Source: Hydrogenophilus sp.
Lineage (GTDB): Bacteria > Pseudomonadota > Gammaproteobacteria > Burkholderiales > Thiobacillaceae
Assembly: GCA_020692235.1 (NCBI GenBank)
Contig: JAIMKU010000014.1
Span: forward strand, 1-38,730
Reading direction: 5' to 3'
DNA length: 38,730 nt
The notes beneath the pieces were generated by a model. It made no database searches. It was given only the letters and a program-made list of their open reading frames with translations, and was not told the DNA's origin. Below, one piece after another: positions 11,391 to 22,178 of the stretch. The translations under genes were made by a program, and so were the position numbers. The stretch's first letter is position 1, and each line of letters starts with the position of its first letter.

Positions 11391-12472
11391 CGCAGTTTCA
11401 GACTCGCCAAACCGATGAGTACCAGGATCATGCTGATGATCCAGAACCGGACGACGACTTGCGTTTCCTTCCAGCCCTTTTTTTCAAAGTGATGGTGGAT
11501 CGGCGCCATCAGAAATACCCGCTTGCCGCGCAACTTGAAGGAGCCGACCTGGAGTATGACCGAGATGGCCTCGGCCACAAACACGCCACCCATGATGAAC
11601 AGCGCGATTTCCTGGCGCACGATGACTGCCACGGTGCCCAATGCGGCGCCCAGCGCCAGGGCGCCGACATCGCCCATGAAGACCTCGGCGGGATAGGCGT
11701 TGAACCATAGAAAGGCGAGTCCCGCACCGACGATGGCGGAGCAGAAGATCACCAGCTCGCCGGCCCCCGGGATGTGCGGCAGGCCGAGGTAGTGCGAGAA
11801 CACGGCGTGACCGGCGACGTAGGCGAAGATGGACAGGGCGCCGGCCACCATCACCGTGGGCAGGATGGCCAGACCGTCGGCGCCATCGGTCAGGTTGACC
11901 GCGTTGCTGGAACCGACGATGACGAAATAGGCCAGGGTCACGAAGCCCACAGTGCCGAGCGGCATGACGAAGTGCTTGAAGAAGGGCACGATCAGCTCGG
12001 TCTGGGCCGGTAGGTGAGCCATCCAGGCCAGCCAGGAGGCGGCGATCATGGCGATGACCGACTGCCAGAAATATTTCCAGCGCGAGGCCATGCCCTTGGG
12101 GTTTTTGGCTACCACCTTGCGCCAGTCGTCGGCCCAGCCGATTGCGCCGAAGCCGAGCATGGTGAGCAGCAACGCCCAGACGTAATGGCTGGACAGGTCA
12201 GACCAGAGTAGCGTGGTCACGGTGATCGAGGCGAGTATCAGGGCGCCGCCCATGGTCGGTGTGCCGGCCTTGACCAGATGGGTCTGGGGGCCGTCGTCAC
12301 GCACCGGCTGGCCGACCTTCAACAGGGTCAGCTTGCGGATCATCCAGGGTCCGAGCAGGAACGAGATCAGCAGCGAGGTCAGCGCCGCCAACACCGCGCG
12401 CAGCGTGATGTAGCCGAAGACATTGAAGGCGCGGATGTCGTGGCCGAGCCACTGGGACAGGGTCAGGAGCAT
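11387..12472 (-). CDS. mraY: Phospho-N-acetylmuramoyl-pentapeptide transferase MraY
   Basis: [50 protein letters not shown]. Confidence 0.99.
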   Translation of the reverse strand: MLLTLSQWLGHDIRAFNVFGYITLRAVLAALTSLLISFLLGPWMIRKLTLLKVGQPVRDDGPQTHLVKAGTPTMGGALILASITVTTLLWSDLSSHYVWALLLTMLGFGAIGWADDWRKVVAKNPKGMASRWKYFWQSVIAMIAASWLAWMAHLPAQTELIVPFFKHFVMPLGTVGFVTLAYFVIVGSSNAVNLTDGADGLAILPTVMVAGALSIFAYVAGHAVFSHYLGLPHIPGAGELVIFCSAIVGAGLAFLWFNAYPAEVFMGDVGALALGAALGTVAVIVRQEIALFIMGGVFVAEAISVILQVGSFKLRGKRVFLMAPIHHHFEKKGWKETQVVVRFWIISMILVLIGLASLKLR

Positions 12473-13815
12473 ACCTGGGCCTCGATAAACGACTTCACCA
12501 CTCGCTCCATCCGCATGAAGCGGGAGCCTTTCACCAGCACCGTGACCTCCGGACCCAGCGCCTGTTCGGTTTCGGCCAGCAATTCCTCGATCCGCTCGAA
12601 ATGCATGGCGCCGGGACCGAAGGCCTGGGCCGTGTTCATGGTCAATTCGCCCAGGCAGAGCAGGCGGTCGATGCCGGCCCGCTTTGCGGCCGCGCCGATC
12701 TCGCTATGCAGCCTGGCCGTGTCGGCGCCCAGTTCACCCATGTCGCCGAGTACCAGTATGCGTTTGCCCTGTTGCGCCGCGAGCACCTCGATCGCCGCGC
12801 CGACCGAATCCGGATTGGCGTTGTAGCTGTCATCGATTAGCCTCGCGCCCAGGATGCAGGCATGGGGCTGGAGCCGGCTCTTGACGCCGGTGTAAGCAGC
12901 CAAACCGCGGCCAATGTCGGCCGGCGACACGCCGGCGACGTGGGCCAAGGCGGCAGCGGCCAGGGCATTGCGGATGTTGTGCAAGCCCGGCACATTGAGG
13001 GTCAGCGCGACAGCGCCGGCCAGCGTATGCAGGGTCAGTTCCGAGGCGAAATCGTGGAGCCGGTAATCCGCCCGGATGTCGCCCCCTGCCAGACCGAAAT
13101 CGACGATGCGATGCGGGCCCGCCAGATCGCGCAATAACGCGGCATGGGGGTCGTCGGCGTTGACCAGGGCCACGCCGTCTGCTTTCAGACCGGCGTAAAT
13201 CTCGGCCTTCGCTTTTGCTACCGCCTCGACACTGCCCAGCCCAGCGAGGTGGGCGCGCAGCGCATTGTTGACCAAGGCCGCATCGGGCCGGGCCAGACGA
13301 CTTAGATAGTCCAACTCGCCGGGATGGTTCATGCCCATTTCCAGCACGGCATAACGATGTTCCGGGGTCAGCCGCAGCAGGGTCAGCGGCATCCCGATGT
13401 CGTTATTCAAATTGCCGACGGTAGCCAGCACGGCCGACTCGCCGGCTTGCGCCTTGAGGATCGCCACCAGCATTTCCTTGACCGTGGTCTTGCCGTTGCT
13501 GCCGGTGATGGCCAACACCTTGGCCGGCATACGGGTCCGGTGCCAGGCGGCCAACCGGCCAAGCGCCAGGCGGGTATCCGGTACCACGATGGCGGCTGCC
13601 AGATCAAGGTTGGCCGAGGCCTCTACCATCACCGCTGCCGCGCCCTGGGCCAGGGCCTGAGCGGCGAAGCGATGACCGTCGAAGCGCTCGCCGCGCAGGG
13701 CGACGAACAGCGCGTCGGCCGGCAGGTCGCGACTGTCGCTGGAGACCGCGCCGAATTCGACATCCGGGCCGATGGCGCGGGCGTTCAAGGCGAGGGCCAC
13801 TTCATGTAAGCGCAT
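12463..13815 (-). CDS. murF: UDP-N-acetylmuramoyl-tripeptide--D-Ala-D-Ala ligase MurF
   Basis: [47 protein letters not shown]. Confidence 0.98.
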   Translation of the reverse strand: MRLHEVALALNARAIGPDVEFGAVSSDSRDLPADALFVALRGERFDGHRFAAQALAQGAAAVMVEASANLDLAAAIVVPDTRLALGRLAAWHRTRMPAKVLAITGSNGKTTVKEMLVAILKAQAGESAVLATVGNLNNDIGMPLTLLRLTPEHRYAVLEMGMNHPGELDYLSRLARPDAALVNNALRAHLAGLGSVEAVAKAKAEIYAGLKADGVALVNADDPHAALLRDLAGPHRIVDFGLAGGDIRADYRLHDFASELTLHTLAGAVALTLNVPGLHNIRNALAAAALAHVAGVSPADIGRGLAAYTGVKSRLQPHACILGARLIDDSYNANPDSVGAAIEVLAAQQGKRILVLGDMGELGADTARLHSEIGAAAKRAGIDRLLCLGELTMNTAQAFGPGAMHFERIEELLAETEQALGPEVTVLVKGSRFMRMERVVKSFIEAQVCS

Positions 13816-15253
13816 GGTGCGTCTCCTGCAATGCCAGTTCCGCTACCGCCACATCCGAGAAGGGGTGCCGGACCCCGGCGACCTCCTGATAGTCCTCGTG
13901 GCCCTTGCCGGCGATCAGCACGATGTCCCTGGCCGTCGCCTCGGCGATGGCCGCGCGGATGGCGGTGGCCCGGTCCAATTTGACGGTCTGACCGGCCGGC
14001 ATCCCGGCCAGTATGTCGGCGACGATCTCGTTAGGTTGCTCGTGGCGTGGGTTGTCGCTGGTGACAATGACGCGATCGGCCAGCCGCACCGCCACCGCGC
14101 CCATCAGCGGGCGTTTGCCCTTATCCCTGCCACCGCCGCAGCCGAATACGCAAATCAAGCGGCCGGCGGCCAGGTCGCGCAGGGTGCTCAGGGTCTGGTC
14201 CAGGGCATCGGGAGTGTGGGCGTAATCGACGATCACGGTCGGTCGGCCGCCGTGGCTCAGGCGCTGCATCCGGCCGGCCACCGGGCGGCTCGGTGCCAGT
14301 GCGCCGAGCGCGTCGTCCAGGGTGACGTTACTAGCCAGCAGGACGCCCAGGCAGGCCAGCAGATTTTCAGCGTTGAAGCGGCCGATCAGGCCGGTGTGCA
14401 ACTCGCCGTGGCCCCAGGGGGTCGCTACCGTCATGGTCAGCCCTTCGGCGCTCAGCCGCAACGACTGGCCGCAAATCTCACCGGCGCCCAGGCCATAACT
14501 CAGCCGGTGTACGTCGTGCCCGGCCAGGTCGCGGTGCAGGCGGCGGCCAAGTTCGTCTTCCAGGTTAAGCACCGCCCATTTCAGGCTCGGCCAGTCGAAC
14601 AGCCTGGTTTTTGCGTGGGCATAGGCGGTCATGTCGCCGTGATAGTCCAGGTGATCCCGGGACAGGTTGGTCAGCGCCGCGACATCGAAGGCCACGCCCT
14701 TGACCCGACCCTGATCGAGGGCGTGAGAAGACACCTCCATGACCACGCCCGCCGCGCCGGCAGTACGGTATTCGGCCAGCAGACCTTGTAGCGTGACCGC
14801 GTCCGGCGTGGTATGGCAGGCGCCCTGCAATTTGCCCGGGAAGCCGTTGCCCAGGGTGCCGACGACCGCCGTTTTTCGCTTCAGTCGGCCGAACGCCTCG
14901 GCTAGCCAGTGACTGCACGAGGTCTTGCCGTTGGTGCCGGTGATGCCGGTCATCCAGAGCGATTGCGATGGCTCTTGCCACCAGGCGGCGGCAATGACCG
15001 GCGCCTTGGCCTTGAGCCCGGCAACCGGAAAGTTGACTGCATTCAATTCGCTCGGCCAGGCGTAACCATCGGCTTCCCAGAGCACGGCGGCGGCGCCTGC
15101 GGCCACGGCGGCCGGGATATGGGTGCGACCGTCGTGGGCGGCGCCGGGCATGGCCAGGAAGACATCGCCGGGCCGTACTTGGCGGCTGTCGGCAGTCAGG
15201 CCGGTTAGCCCCGGCAACAGATGCAATTTGGCGATCAGGGCGGCGACAACCAT
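13802..15253 (-). CDS. murE: UDP-N-acetylmuramoyl-tripeptide synthetase MurE
   Basis: DSRQVRPGDVFLAMPG, ITGTNGKTSCSHWLAEA, DYAHTPDALDQTL, TSDNPRHEQPNEI. Confidence 0.98.
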   Translation of the reverse strand: MVVAALIAKLHLLPGLTGLTADSRQVRPGDVFLAMPGAAHDGRTHIPAAVAAGAAAVLWEADGYAWPSELNAVNFPVAGLKAKAPVIAAAWWQEPSQSLWMTGITGTNGKTSCSHWLAEAFGRLKRKTAVVGTLGNGFPGKLQGACHTTPDAVTLQGLLAEYRTAGAAGVVMEVSSHALDQGRVKGVAFDVAALTNLSRDHLDYHGDMTAYAHAKTRLFDWPSLKWAVLNLEDELGRRLHRDLAGHDVHRLSYGLGAGEICGQSLRLSAEGLTMTVATPWGHGELHTGLIGRFNAENLLACLGVLLASNVTLDDALGALAPSRPVAGRMQRLSHGGRPTVIVDYAHTPDALDQTLSTLRDLAAGRLICVFGCGGGRDKGKRPLMGAVAVRLADRVIVTSDNPRHEQPNEIVADILAGMPAGQTVKLDRATAIRAAIAEATARDIVLIAGKGHEDYQEVAGVRHPFSDVAVAELALQETHHALT

Positions 15254-16977
15254 CAGCTTGGCTCCTCCGCGCTGCCGCCCGCCGTCGGCACGATTTCCAG
15301 CGGCCGGTCGGGCGGGATGGCCATAAGGCGCAGGCTGTCGGCCATGACCTTGGCGAACACCGGGGCCGCTATCAGGCCGCCGTAGTATTGTTTGCCGGTT
15401 GGTTCGTCGATCATCACCGCCACCACCACGCGCGGGTTGGACATCGGCGCCATGCCGACGAACGAGGCGATGTATTTGTTGGCCGAGTAGCCCCCGGCCG
15501 TGGCCTTGTGCGAGGTGCCGGTCTTGCCGCCGACCCGATAGCCGGTAATCCGGGCCTGAGGCGCCGTGCCGTCCGACTGGGTCACGCTTTCCAGCATGTC
15601 GCGCATCGCCCTTGCGGTCTTGGCCGACAGCACGCGGACGCCGGCGGGCGCGGCATCGCGCTTCAGGATGGTGATCCGGGGCAGAACGCCATCGTCGGCA
15701 AAGGCACAGTAGCCGCGTGCCAGTTGCAGCAGGCTGACCGACATGCCCATGCCGAATGCCATGGTGGCCTTTTCGATCGGCCGCCAGGTCTCATAGGGGC
15801 GCAACTTGCCGCCGGCCTCGCCGGGAAACCCGGAACCCGGCGCCGTCCCGAAGCCGGCATGGCTCAGCACATTCCAGTAGTCCTCGGACTTCATGGCCAG
15901 GGCGATCTTGGCCGCGCCGACGTTGCTGGATACCTGGATAACCTCGGCGACGCTGAGCAGCCCTTTGGAATGGACGTTGTGGATGCGCTTTTCGCCGATT
16001 TGCAGCCAGCCCGGGTCGGTGTCGATGCGGGTTTCCGGGGTTACCGCGCCGGCCTCCAGCGCCGCCGAGACCAGGAATGGCTTGATGGTGGAACCTGGCT
16101 CGTAGGTGTCGGCAACCGCGCGATTGCGGTCCCGCTCCGGGGTCATGGTGGCGCGGTTATTGGGATTGAAGGTCGGCACGTTGACCAGGGCGAGTATCTC
16201 GCCGGTGCGGGCATCGAGTGCTACCAGGGCGCCGGCCCTGGCCTTGTTGGCGGCGACCGCGGCGGATAACTCGCGGTAGGCCAGGTATTGCAATTGCAGG
16301 TTCAGGCTTAAGGTCAGGTCCCGGCCCGCCTTGGGCGATCGGACCAGTTCAATGTCCTCGATGGTGTTGCCCAGGCGGTCCTTGACTACCCGCTTGGCGC
16401 CCGGTTCGCCGCCCAGCCAGGATTGATAGGCATATTCAATGCCTTCCTGACCGTCGTCGTCGGCCCCGGTCACACCGAGCACCTGGCCGATTACCTCGCC
16501 GGCCGGGTAATAACGGCGGTATTCAGGGGTCGAATGGACGCCCTTGATGGCCATGGCCAGCACCGAGTCGGCGACCTCGGGGTGTAGTTGCCGTTTCAGA
16601 TAGACGAAGGCCTTGCCTTTGTTCGCGAACAAGCGCGCCAGACTGTCCGGATCCCAGTCCAGCTTGCTGGCCAACGCTTGTATCTGGCTCGGCGTGGCGT
16701 CGGCCTCGCGCGGGTTGAGCCAGATCGACTCGACCGGGGTGCTGATCGCCAGCGGTTCACCCCTGCGGTCGGTAATCATGCCGCGATGGGCAGGTATTTC
16801 GACCACTCGCTGGACCCGCAGATCGCCCTGCTGGTTGAGGAAATCGTTGCGCCAGCCTTGTAGATAGGCGGCGCGCGCCGTTAAAACGGTAAATCCGCCG
16901 AACACCAACGCCATCAGGAGGCGTTTACGCCAGCATTGCAGATCGAGTTTCAAGATGGGGTTACGGGCGCGGCTCAT
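15253..16977 (-). CDS. ftsI: Peptidoglycan transpeptidase FtsI/PBP3
   Basis: DTYEPGSTIKPFLVSAAL (SxxK), QVSSNVGAAKI, YRVGGKTGTSHKA. Confidence 0.98.
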   Translation of the reverse strand: MSRARNPILKLDLQCWRKRLLMALVFGGFTVLTARAAYLQGWRNDFLNQQGDLRVQRVVEIPAHRGMITDRRGEPLAISTPVESIWLNPREADATPSQIQALASKLDWDPDSLARLFANKGKAFVYLKRQLHPEVADSVLAMAIKGVHSTPEYRRYYPAGEVIGQVLGVTGADDDGQEGIEYAYQSWLGGEPGAKRVVKDRLGNTIEDIELVRSPKAGRDLTLSLNLQLQYLAYRELSAAVAANKARAGALVALDARTGEILALVNVPTFNPNNRATMTPERDRNRAVADTYEPGSTIKPFLVSAALEAGAVTPETRIDTDPGWLQIGEKRIHNVHSKGLLSVAEVIQVSSNVGAAKIALAMKSEDYWNVLSHAGFGTAPGSGFPGEAGGKLRPYETWRPIEKATMAFGMGMSVSLLQLARGYCAFADDGVLPRITILKRDAAPAGVRVLSAKTARAMRDMLESVTQSDGTAPQARITGYRVGGKTGTSHKATAGGYSANKYIASFVGMAPMSNPRVVVAVMIDEPTGKQYYGGLIAAPVFAKVMADSLRLMAIPPDRPLEIVPTAGGSAEEPS

Positions 16978-17255
16978 GATTGGTTATCCGGTGCCTTGAG
17001 TACCTGAATCTGTTTCAGATCCGGCACCGACATACGTAATTGGCCACGGGCGATTTGTTCGATCCGCGAGTGCATGGCCCAGGTGCTCTGCTCCAGTTGC
17101 AAACGGCCCCATTCGATATCCAGATACCAGCTCTTCTTCTGCTCGGACTGGAGTTCCATAAACAATTCTCGCGCCTGATGGCGCGCAGTGACGACGGCAA
17201 GGGAGCAGCCGACCAAGACCGCCGCCAGGATCGGATTTAACTTCACCCGGTGCAT
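16974..17255 (-). CDS. ftsL: Cell division protein FtsL
   Basis: Small single-TM protein between rsmH and ftsI; 4-nt overlap with fts[38 protein letters not shown]. Confidence 0.93.
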   Translation of the reverse strand: MHRVKLNPILAAVLVGCSLAVVTARHQARELFMELQSEQKKSWYLDIEWGRLQLEQSTWAMHSRIEQIARGQLRMSVPDLKQIQVLKAPDNQS

Positions 17256-18208
17256 GTTGGCTCCACGAATCCTGCCGCGCTGCGTTCGGCTACCCTGAGC
17301 ACCGCGCTACGGGCGCGCGGATTGCGCGCGACTTCCTGATCCGAGGTCTTGATCGCGCGGCCGATCAGGCGCAGCCGGCCCGCTTTCAACTGCGCCGCGA
17401 GCAAGGGAATATCTTTCGGCACGTCCTCGCCTCTCGCCTCGGTGCGCATGAACCGCTTCACCAGCCGGCCCTCCAGGGAATGAAAACTGATCACCGCCAG
17501 CCGTCCTCGGGGACGTAACAAATCGACCGCCTGCGGCAAGGCCTCGACGATTTCGTCAAGTTCCCGGTTAATGTGAATCCGGATAGCCTGAAAGGTACGC
17601 GTGGCCGGGTCCTGGCCACGCTCACGGCTGTGCACCGCGCCCGCCACGATCCGCGCGAGCTGGCCGGTCGTGATAATCGGTTGCTCTGCGCGCGCCGCGA
17701 CAATCGCCCTTGCAACCGACTTAGCAAACCGCTCTTCGCCATACTCACGCACCACCCGGGCCAATTCGTCCTCCTGGACGAGGGCTAGCCACTGTGCCGC
17801 GCTGGAGCCACGGCTGGTATCCATGCGCATATCCAGCGGCGCGTCGTAGCGAAAGCTGAAACCCCGTTCCGGCGTGTCGATTTGCGGGCTGGAGATGCCC
17901 AGATCGAACAACACACCGTCCACCACGGTTATGCCGTGCGTCCGGGCCGCTTCGGCCAGGCGACTGAACGGCTCGTGGACAAACATAAAACGCGAATCGC
18001 GCCAAGTCCGTGCCACGGCGGCGGCCTCGGGGTCGCGATCCAGGGCCAACAGGCGGCCGTTCGGGCCGAGCATATCCAGGAGCGCCCGACTGTGGCCGCC
18101 ACGGCCAAAGGTGGCATCGATATAAACCCCATCCGATCGCAGGTTTAGCGCCGTCAGCGCTTCGTCGAGCAGGACCGAGGTGTGGCCCATGTCCTGGGCC
18201 GGGTTCAC
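17243..18208 (-). CDS. rsmH: 16S rRNA (cytosine1402-N4)-methyltransferase RsmH (MraW)
   Basis: [64 protein letters not shown]. Confidence 0.99.
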   Translation of the reverse strand: MNPAQDMGHTSVLLDEALTALNLRSDGVYIDATFGRGGHSRALLDMLGPNGRLLALDRDPEAAAVARTWRDSRFMFVHEPFSRLAEAARTHGITVVDGVLFDLGISSPQIDTPERGFSFRYDAPLDMRMDTSRGSSAAQWLALVQEDELARVVREYGEERFAKSVARAIVAARAEQPIITTGQLARIVAGAVHSRERGQDPATRTFQAIRIHINRELDEIVEALPQAVDLLRPRGRLAVISFHSLEGRLVKRFMRTEARGEDVPKDIPLLAAQLKAGRLRLIGRAIKTSDQEVARNPRARSAVLRVAERSAAGFVEPTCTG

Positions 18209-18675
18209 AGCGAGAAGCCCTTGAGTTCATCCGGAATCTCGCCTTTGGTTAGTGCCTCATTCAGTTGGGCCGGGAGATCGCTGGCCGCGTCGCACTGCGC
18301 CTGCCAACCCGCCGCGCTCCAAAGCTCGAATCGGTTGCCCTGGCCGACCAGGACGACATCCCTGGCCAGTGCCGCACGCTCACGCAGCAGGGCCGGCAAC
18401 AGGATGCGGCCCGAGCCGTCCATTTCCAGATCGGTTGCGTTGCCGACCAGCAGGCGCTGCATCTGGCGGCTCAGTGGATTGAAGCTGGGTAGCGCATTGA
18501 GCTTGCGCTCAATCGGTTCCCACTCGGGGAAGGGGTAGAGTAGCAGGCAGCCAGCTAGGTCCAAGGTCAGGACGAGGTGACCCCCGCAACATTGCATCAG
18601 CAGGTCGCGTAACTTGGTCGGTATCGCCAGCCGGGCTTTAGCGTCCAGGGCAACGGGGGTTGCGCCGTGAAACAT
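18205..18675 (-). CDS. mraZ: Transcriptional regulator MraZ (start trimmed to [26 protein letters not shown])
   Basis: AbrB-like MraZ fold sequence; first gene of dcw; the longer ORF start would run into the MraZ boxes. Confidence 0.96.
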   Translation of the reverse strand: MFHGATPVALDAKARLAIPTKLRDLLMQCCGGHLVLTLDLAGCLLLYPFPEWEPIERKLNALPSFNPLSRQMQRLLVGNATDLEMDGSGRILLPALLRERAALARDVVLVGQGNRFELWSAAGWQAQCDAASDLPAQLNEALTKGEIPDELKGFSL

Positions 18676-18698
18676 CTCGATTTCAAAGGTTTGGTGTT

Positions 18699-18742
18699 CC
18701 CACCAAATCCCATTTTCCTCCACTCTATCCCACTAATGCCCA
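18699..18742 (-). promoter_or_regulatory. MraZ-box array: five TGG(G/A) repeats at exact 10-bp spacing
   Basis: Minus strand: TGGGCATTAG TGGGATAGAG TGGAGGAAAA TGGGATTTGG TGGGAACACC; box starts at 18742, 18732, 18722, 18712, 18702. Confidence 0.92.
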
Positions 18743-18771
18743 CTATAGAGAAGGGAATGGCGCGACGTCAA
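18742..18771 (-). promoter_or_regulatory. Sigma-70-type promoter for the dcw operon (PmraZ)
   Basis: Minus strand TTGACG (18771-18766) - N18 - TATAGT (18747-18742), with A-tract-rich DNA (TTAAAAAAATTAG) just upstream. Confidence 0.75.
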
Positions 18772-19031
18772 GAAGTGAACACTAATTTTTTTAATGACAA
18801 CAATGACTTACAAACACAACAAAAGACTCGTCTATTGATTTTAATTAGTATGATAGGGGCAACACTTAAAGTTGTTTATGAAGTTTACTGAATGTCGATG
18901 AGGGGGTGGTAGTACGTTTGGGTCATACTGTGTGGGCGCGAGTTCAATACCTGACAATACGACTATGACATTGCCCTGATGGCCGCTGACTGGCACACTA
19001 GGCGCATTCGCAAATCAACCAAGGAACCCGC

Positions 19032-19421
19032 ATGGCCGGTCTGTCCAACCAAACGCCCATCCCGACCGAGATCAAGCTGCACAAGCAGTCGAAGATCATG
19101 GAGATCGCCTTTAACGACGGTAGCCGTTTCAATTTACCGTTTGAGGGGTTGCGCGTGTTTTCTCCGTCCGCCGAGGTGCGCGGTCATGGCCCCGGCCAGG
19201 AGACGCTGCAAGTCGGCAAGAAGGATGTCGATATCACCGCCGTCGAGCCGGTTGGCCAGTACGCCGTGACGCTGGTATTCGACGACCAGCACGACTCGGG
19301 TATCTACTCCTGGGATTATCTATATGACTTGGGCCAGCATTACGATGTCTATTGGCGCGAGTATCTGCGCCGTCTGGCGGACGCAGGCGAGTCCAGGGAA
19401 GCCAAAACGCTGGTGAAATGA
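19032..19421 (+). CDS. DUF971 / gamma-butyrobetaine hydroxylase-like N-terminal domain protein
   Basis: TEIKLHKQSKIMEIAFNDGSRFNLPFEGLRVFSPSAEVRGHG...HDSGIYSWDYLYDLG. Confidence 0.93.
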   Translation: MAGLSNQTPIPTEIKLHKQSKIMEIAFNDGSRFNLPFEGLRVFSPSAEVRGHGPGQETLQVGKKDVDITAVEPVGQYAVTLVFDDQHDSGIYSWDYLYDLGQHYDVYWREYLRRLADAGESREAKTLVK

Positions 19422-19474
19422 CTTTGCTTGGGGCGTAGTCACGGCCGTCTGAGCGGTTAACACCAGGTTAACGG

Positions 19475-20926
19475 CTATATCAGGATGATGTCGTACTGCT
19501 CTTGGGTGAACAGGCTTTCAACCTGGAGCGAGACCGGTTTGCCGATGAAGTCGGACAGTTGCGCCAGGTTTTGCGATTCCTCGTCGAGGAACAAGTCGAT
19601 CACCGTCGGCGCGGCCAGGATGCGGAACTCGCGCGCGTCGAACTGGCGCGCCTCGCGCATCAGGTTGCGCAGTATCTCGTAGCACACGCTCTGGGCGGTC
19701 TTGATCTGGCCCCGGCCCTGGCAGGTCGGGCAGGGTTCGCATATTTGCCTGGCCAGACTCTCGCGGGTTCGCTTGCGGGTCATCTCGACCAGACCGAGCG
19801 AGGTGAAGCCGTTGACGGTGATGCGGGTGCGGTCGCTGGCGATGCCCTTGGTCAGCTCGTTGAGCACGGCTTCCTTATGGACGGCCACGTCCATGTCGAT
19901 GTAGTCGACAATGATGATGCCACCCAGGTTTCTCAAGCGCAGTTGCCGGGCGATGACCTGCGAGGCCTCCAGGTTGGTCTTGAAGATGGTCTCGTCGAAG
20001 GTTCGGCCGCTGGTATAGCCGCCGGTGTTGACGTCGATCGTGGTCAGCGCCTCGGTCTGGTCAATAATCAGATAGCCGCCCGATTTCAGGTCCACCCGTC
20101 GGCTTAGCGCCTTCTCGATTTCATCGTCGACGCCATACAGGTCGAACAACGGCCGTTCGGCGACGTAAAGGTTGATCTTCTTGACCAGGTTATGGGTGAA
20201 GTCCTCAGCGAAGCTCATCATGCGCTGATAGGTCTCGCGCGAGTCGATCAGTATGCGGTCGGTCTGGTCGTTGGCGAAGTCGCGCAGGACGCGGTGAGCC
20301 AGGTCGAGTTCCTGATAGATCAGGGTCGGTCCCTCGCTGGTGTCCGCGCGATTTTTGATGGCTTCCCACAAGGTGCGCAGATACTCGACATCGGCCGCCA
20401 ACTCGCAGTCCTCGGCGATGTTGGCCATGGTACGGATGATGAAGCCGCCATGTTCGTCCTGCGGCAGCAGGCCTTGCAGACGGCTACGCAATAGTTCGCG
20501 CTCGGCCTCGTCCTCGATCTTCTGGGAGATGCCGATGCGGGTCTCCTGCGGCAGGTAAACCAGGAAGCGGCCGGCCATGCTAATCTGGGTTGAAAGCCGC
20601 GCGCCCTTGGTACTGATCGGGTCCTTGATGACCTGAACCAGGATGTTCTGGCCTTCGTGCAGGACGCGCTCGATCGGTTGCAGGGTGTCGCCATCGCGGG
20701 CGTCCCAGATGTCGCCGACATGGAGAAAGGCGGCCCGCTCGATGCCGATGTCGATGAAGGCCGACTGCATACCTGGCAGCACTCGGCTGACGCGACCAAG
20801 GTAGGTATTGCCCACCAGGCCCCGTTGATTGGCGCGTTCGATGTGCAGTTCCTGCACCGCGCCCAGGTAGGTAACCGCAACCCGCGTTTCCTGCGGGGTG
20901 ACGTTAATCAGTATTTCTTCGCTCAT
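19475..20926 (-). CDS. rng: Ribonuclease G
   Basis: MSEEILINVTPQETRVAV, GNTYLGRVSRVLPGMQSAFIDIG, DVNTGGYTSGR, CPTCQGRGQIKTAQSVCYEILR. Confidence 0.98.
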   Translation of the reverse strand: MSEEILINVTPQETRVAVTYLGAVQELHIERANQRGLVGNTYLGRVSRVLPGMQSAFIDIGIERAAFLHVGDIWDARDGDTLQPIERVLHEGQNILVQVIKDPISTKGARLSTQISMAGRFLVYLPQETRIGISQKIEDEAERELLRSRLQGLLPQDEHGGFIIRTMANIAEDCELAADVEYLRTLWEAIKNRADTSEGPTLIYQELDLAHRVLRDFANDQTDRILIDSRETYQRMMSFAEDFTHNLVKKINLYVAERPLFDLYGVDDEIEKALSRRVDLKSGGYLIIDQTEALTTIDVNTGGYTSGRTFDETIFKTNLEASQVIARQLRLRNLGGIIIVDYIDMDVAVHKEAVLNELTKGIASDRTRITVNGFTSLGLVEMTRKRTRESLARQICEPCPTCQGRGQIKTAQSVCYEILRNLMREARQFDAREFRILAAPTVIDLFLDEESQNLAQLSDFIGKPVSLQVESLFTQEQYDIILI

Positions 20927-20993
20927 GGTTGGTCCGGAATAGTGGAGAGTCGAGAGCCGGCCAAAACCTGCGTGGCCGACTCTCGACTCGCTG

Positions 20994-21587
20994 CTACAGT
21001 ACCTCGAAGCCCACCGCTTTCAGTAATTCGGAAGTCTCGAACAGCGGCAGCCCCATAACCCCGGAATAACTGCCCGATAGCCGTGCCACGAATAACGCCG
21101 CGCGGCCCTGAATGCCATAGCCGCCGGCCTTGTCGTAGCCTTCCTTGCTGGCCACGTAAGCGGCTATTTCTGTTTCTGAGAGCGGCTTGAAATGCACCTC
21201 GCTCTCGGAAATGGCCGACTCCAGGCGGCCGCCCAGGGCGACTGCAACGCCAGTCAGCACGGTATGGGTGCGGCCCGAATAACGACGCAGCATAGCGGCC
21301 GCCTCGTCGGCGTCGGCCGGCTTGCCGAGGATGGCGTGGTCTATCGTGACCGTGGTGTCCGCCGCCACGACCGGCAGGACCGGCAACCTGCGCTCGGCGA
21401 TGGCCTGCACCCCGGCCTCGGCCTTGCGCCGGGCAAGACGAGCAACATACGCTACAGCATCCTCACCGGGCAGCGGGGTCTCGTCGATAACGGCGCCTAG
21501 ACGCAGCGCGGTCGGCAGAAGGCCGATCTGGCGCAACAGTTCGAGCCGGCGCGGACTTTGCGAGGCGAGGTAAAGCGGTTTGCTCAT
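20994..21587 (-). CDS. maf: Maf-family nucleoside triphosphate pyrophosphatase (full-length copy)
   Basis: LYLASQSPRRLELLRQIGL, VVAADTTVTIDHAILGKPADADEAAAMLRRYSGRTHTVLTGVAV. Confidence 0.96.
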   Translation of the reverse strand: MSKPLYLASQSPRRLELLRQIGLLPTALRLGAVIDETPLPGEDAVAYVARLARRKAEAGVQAIAERRLPVLPVVAADTTVTIDHAILGKPADADEAAAMLRRYSGRTHTVLTGVAVALGGRLESAISESEVHFKPLSETEIAAYVASKEGYDKAGGYGIQGRAALFVARLSGSYSGVMGLPLFETSELLKAVGFEVL

Positions 21588-21606
21588 GATGGCTGGATTC
21601 TACCTT
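21492..21606. repeat. 115-bp direct repeat, copy 1 (5' end of full-length maf plus leader)
   Basis: ggcgcctagacgcagcgcgg...ggctggattctacctt, identical to 22640-22754 (offset 1148). Confidence 0.97.
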
Positions 21607-21607
21607 G

Positions 21608-21688
21608 TTAATCCCGGTGATATGGATGATTGGCCAGTAGCGTCCAGGTCCTATACAACTGCTCGACCAGCAGTACGCGGGCCAGTAG
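21608..21688 (-). pseudogene. rlmH: rlmH C-terminal fragment
   Basis: Reverse strand reads [26 protein letters not shown], matching the conserved RlmH C-terminus (EQLYRAW...NHPYHR); sequence upstream of it is not RlmH. Confidence 0.9.
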
Positions 21689-21935
21689 CAAAAAGGAGGG
21701 GGCCGGGCTCGAATCAATTTCGCGTCCCTTGCCAGTGGGGTGCGGGCATTTTCCTGGTGGCGATTACGCGTCAGCCACGCCATGCCGTGGAGCCAATAAA
21801 AGCTCGCACAAGGTCAGATTTGGCGCAGCCAAAAAGAACAACCGAACAGGGCAATCATTGGTGCTAAAGCGCGCTTCTTGTTAAAAAATCCGAATCGGAC
21901 TAACATTAGTCCACAAAATCGAGGTGAGGTATATT

Positions 21936-22178
21936 ATGCAAACCGTCAACATCCATGAAGCCAAGACACAGTTCTCCCGTTTTGTTGATCGAGCGGAGGC
22001 AGGCGAGGAGATCGTGATTGCCCGCGCAGGTAAGCCAGTCGCGCGTTTGGTGGCATTGGAAAGTGCATCACTTAAGCCGCGCAAGTTGGGCTTGGGTAAA
22101 AAGCAATTTTCCTTTCCTGAGAAATTCGATGACTTGAGTGCTGGCGACATTGCCGATATGTTCGAGCACGGCAAATAA
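21936..22178 (+). CDS. Type II antitoxin, Phd/YefM family
   Basis: MQTVNIHEAKTQFSRFVDRAEAGEEIVIARAGKPVARLVALE; RBS gaggtgagg upstream; abuts the PIN toxin. Confidence 0.93.
   Translation: MQTVNIHEAKTQFSRFVDRAEAGEEIVIARAGKPVARLVALESASLKPRKLGLGKKQFSFPEKFDDLSAGDIADMFEHGK

Noticed and set aside
19421-19475. Terminator hairpin between DUF971 gene and rng
   Set aside because: Only GTTAAC repeats with imperfect pairing and no T-run; not convincing.
21463-21783. 106-aa minus-strand ORF spanning the maf/rlmH junction
   Set aside because: Out of frame relative to both genes; the in-frame reading gives the RlmH C-terminus instead.
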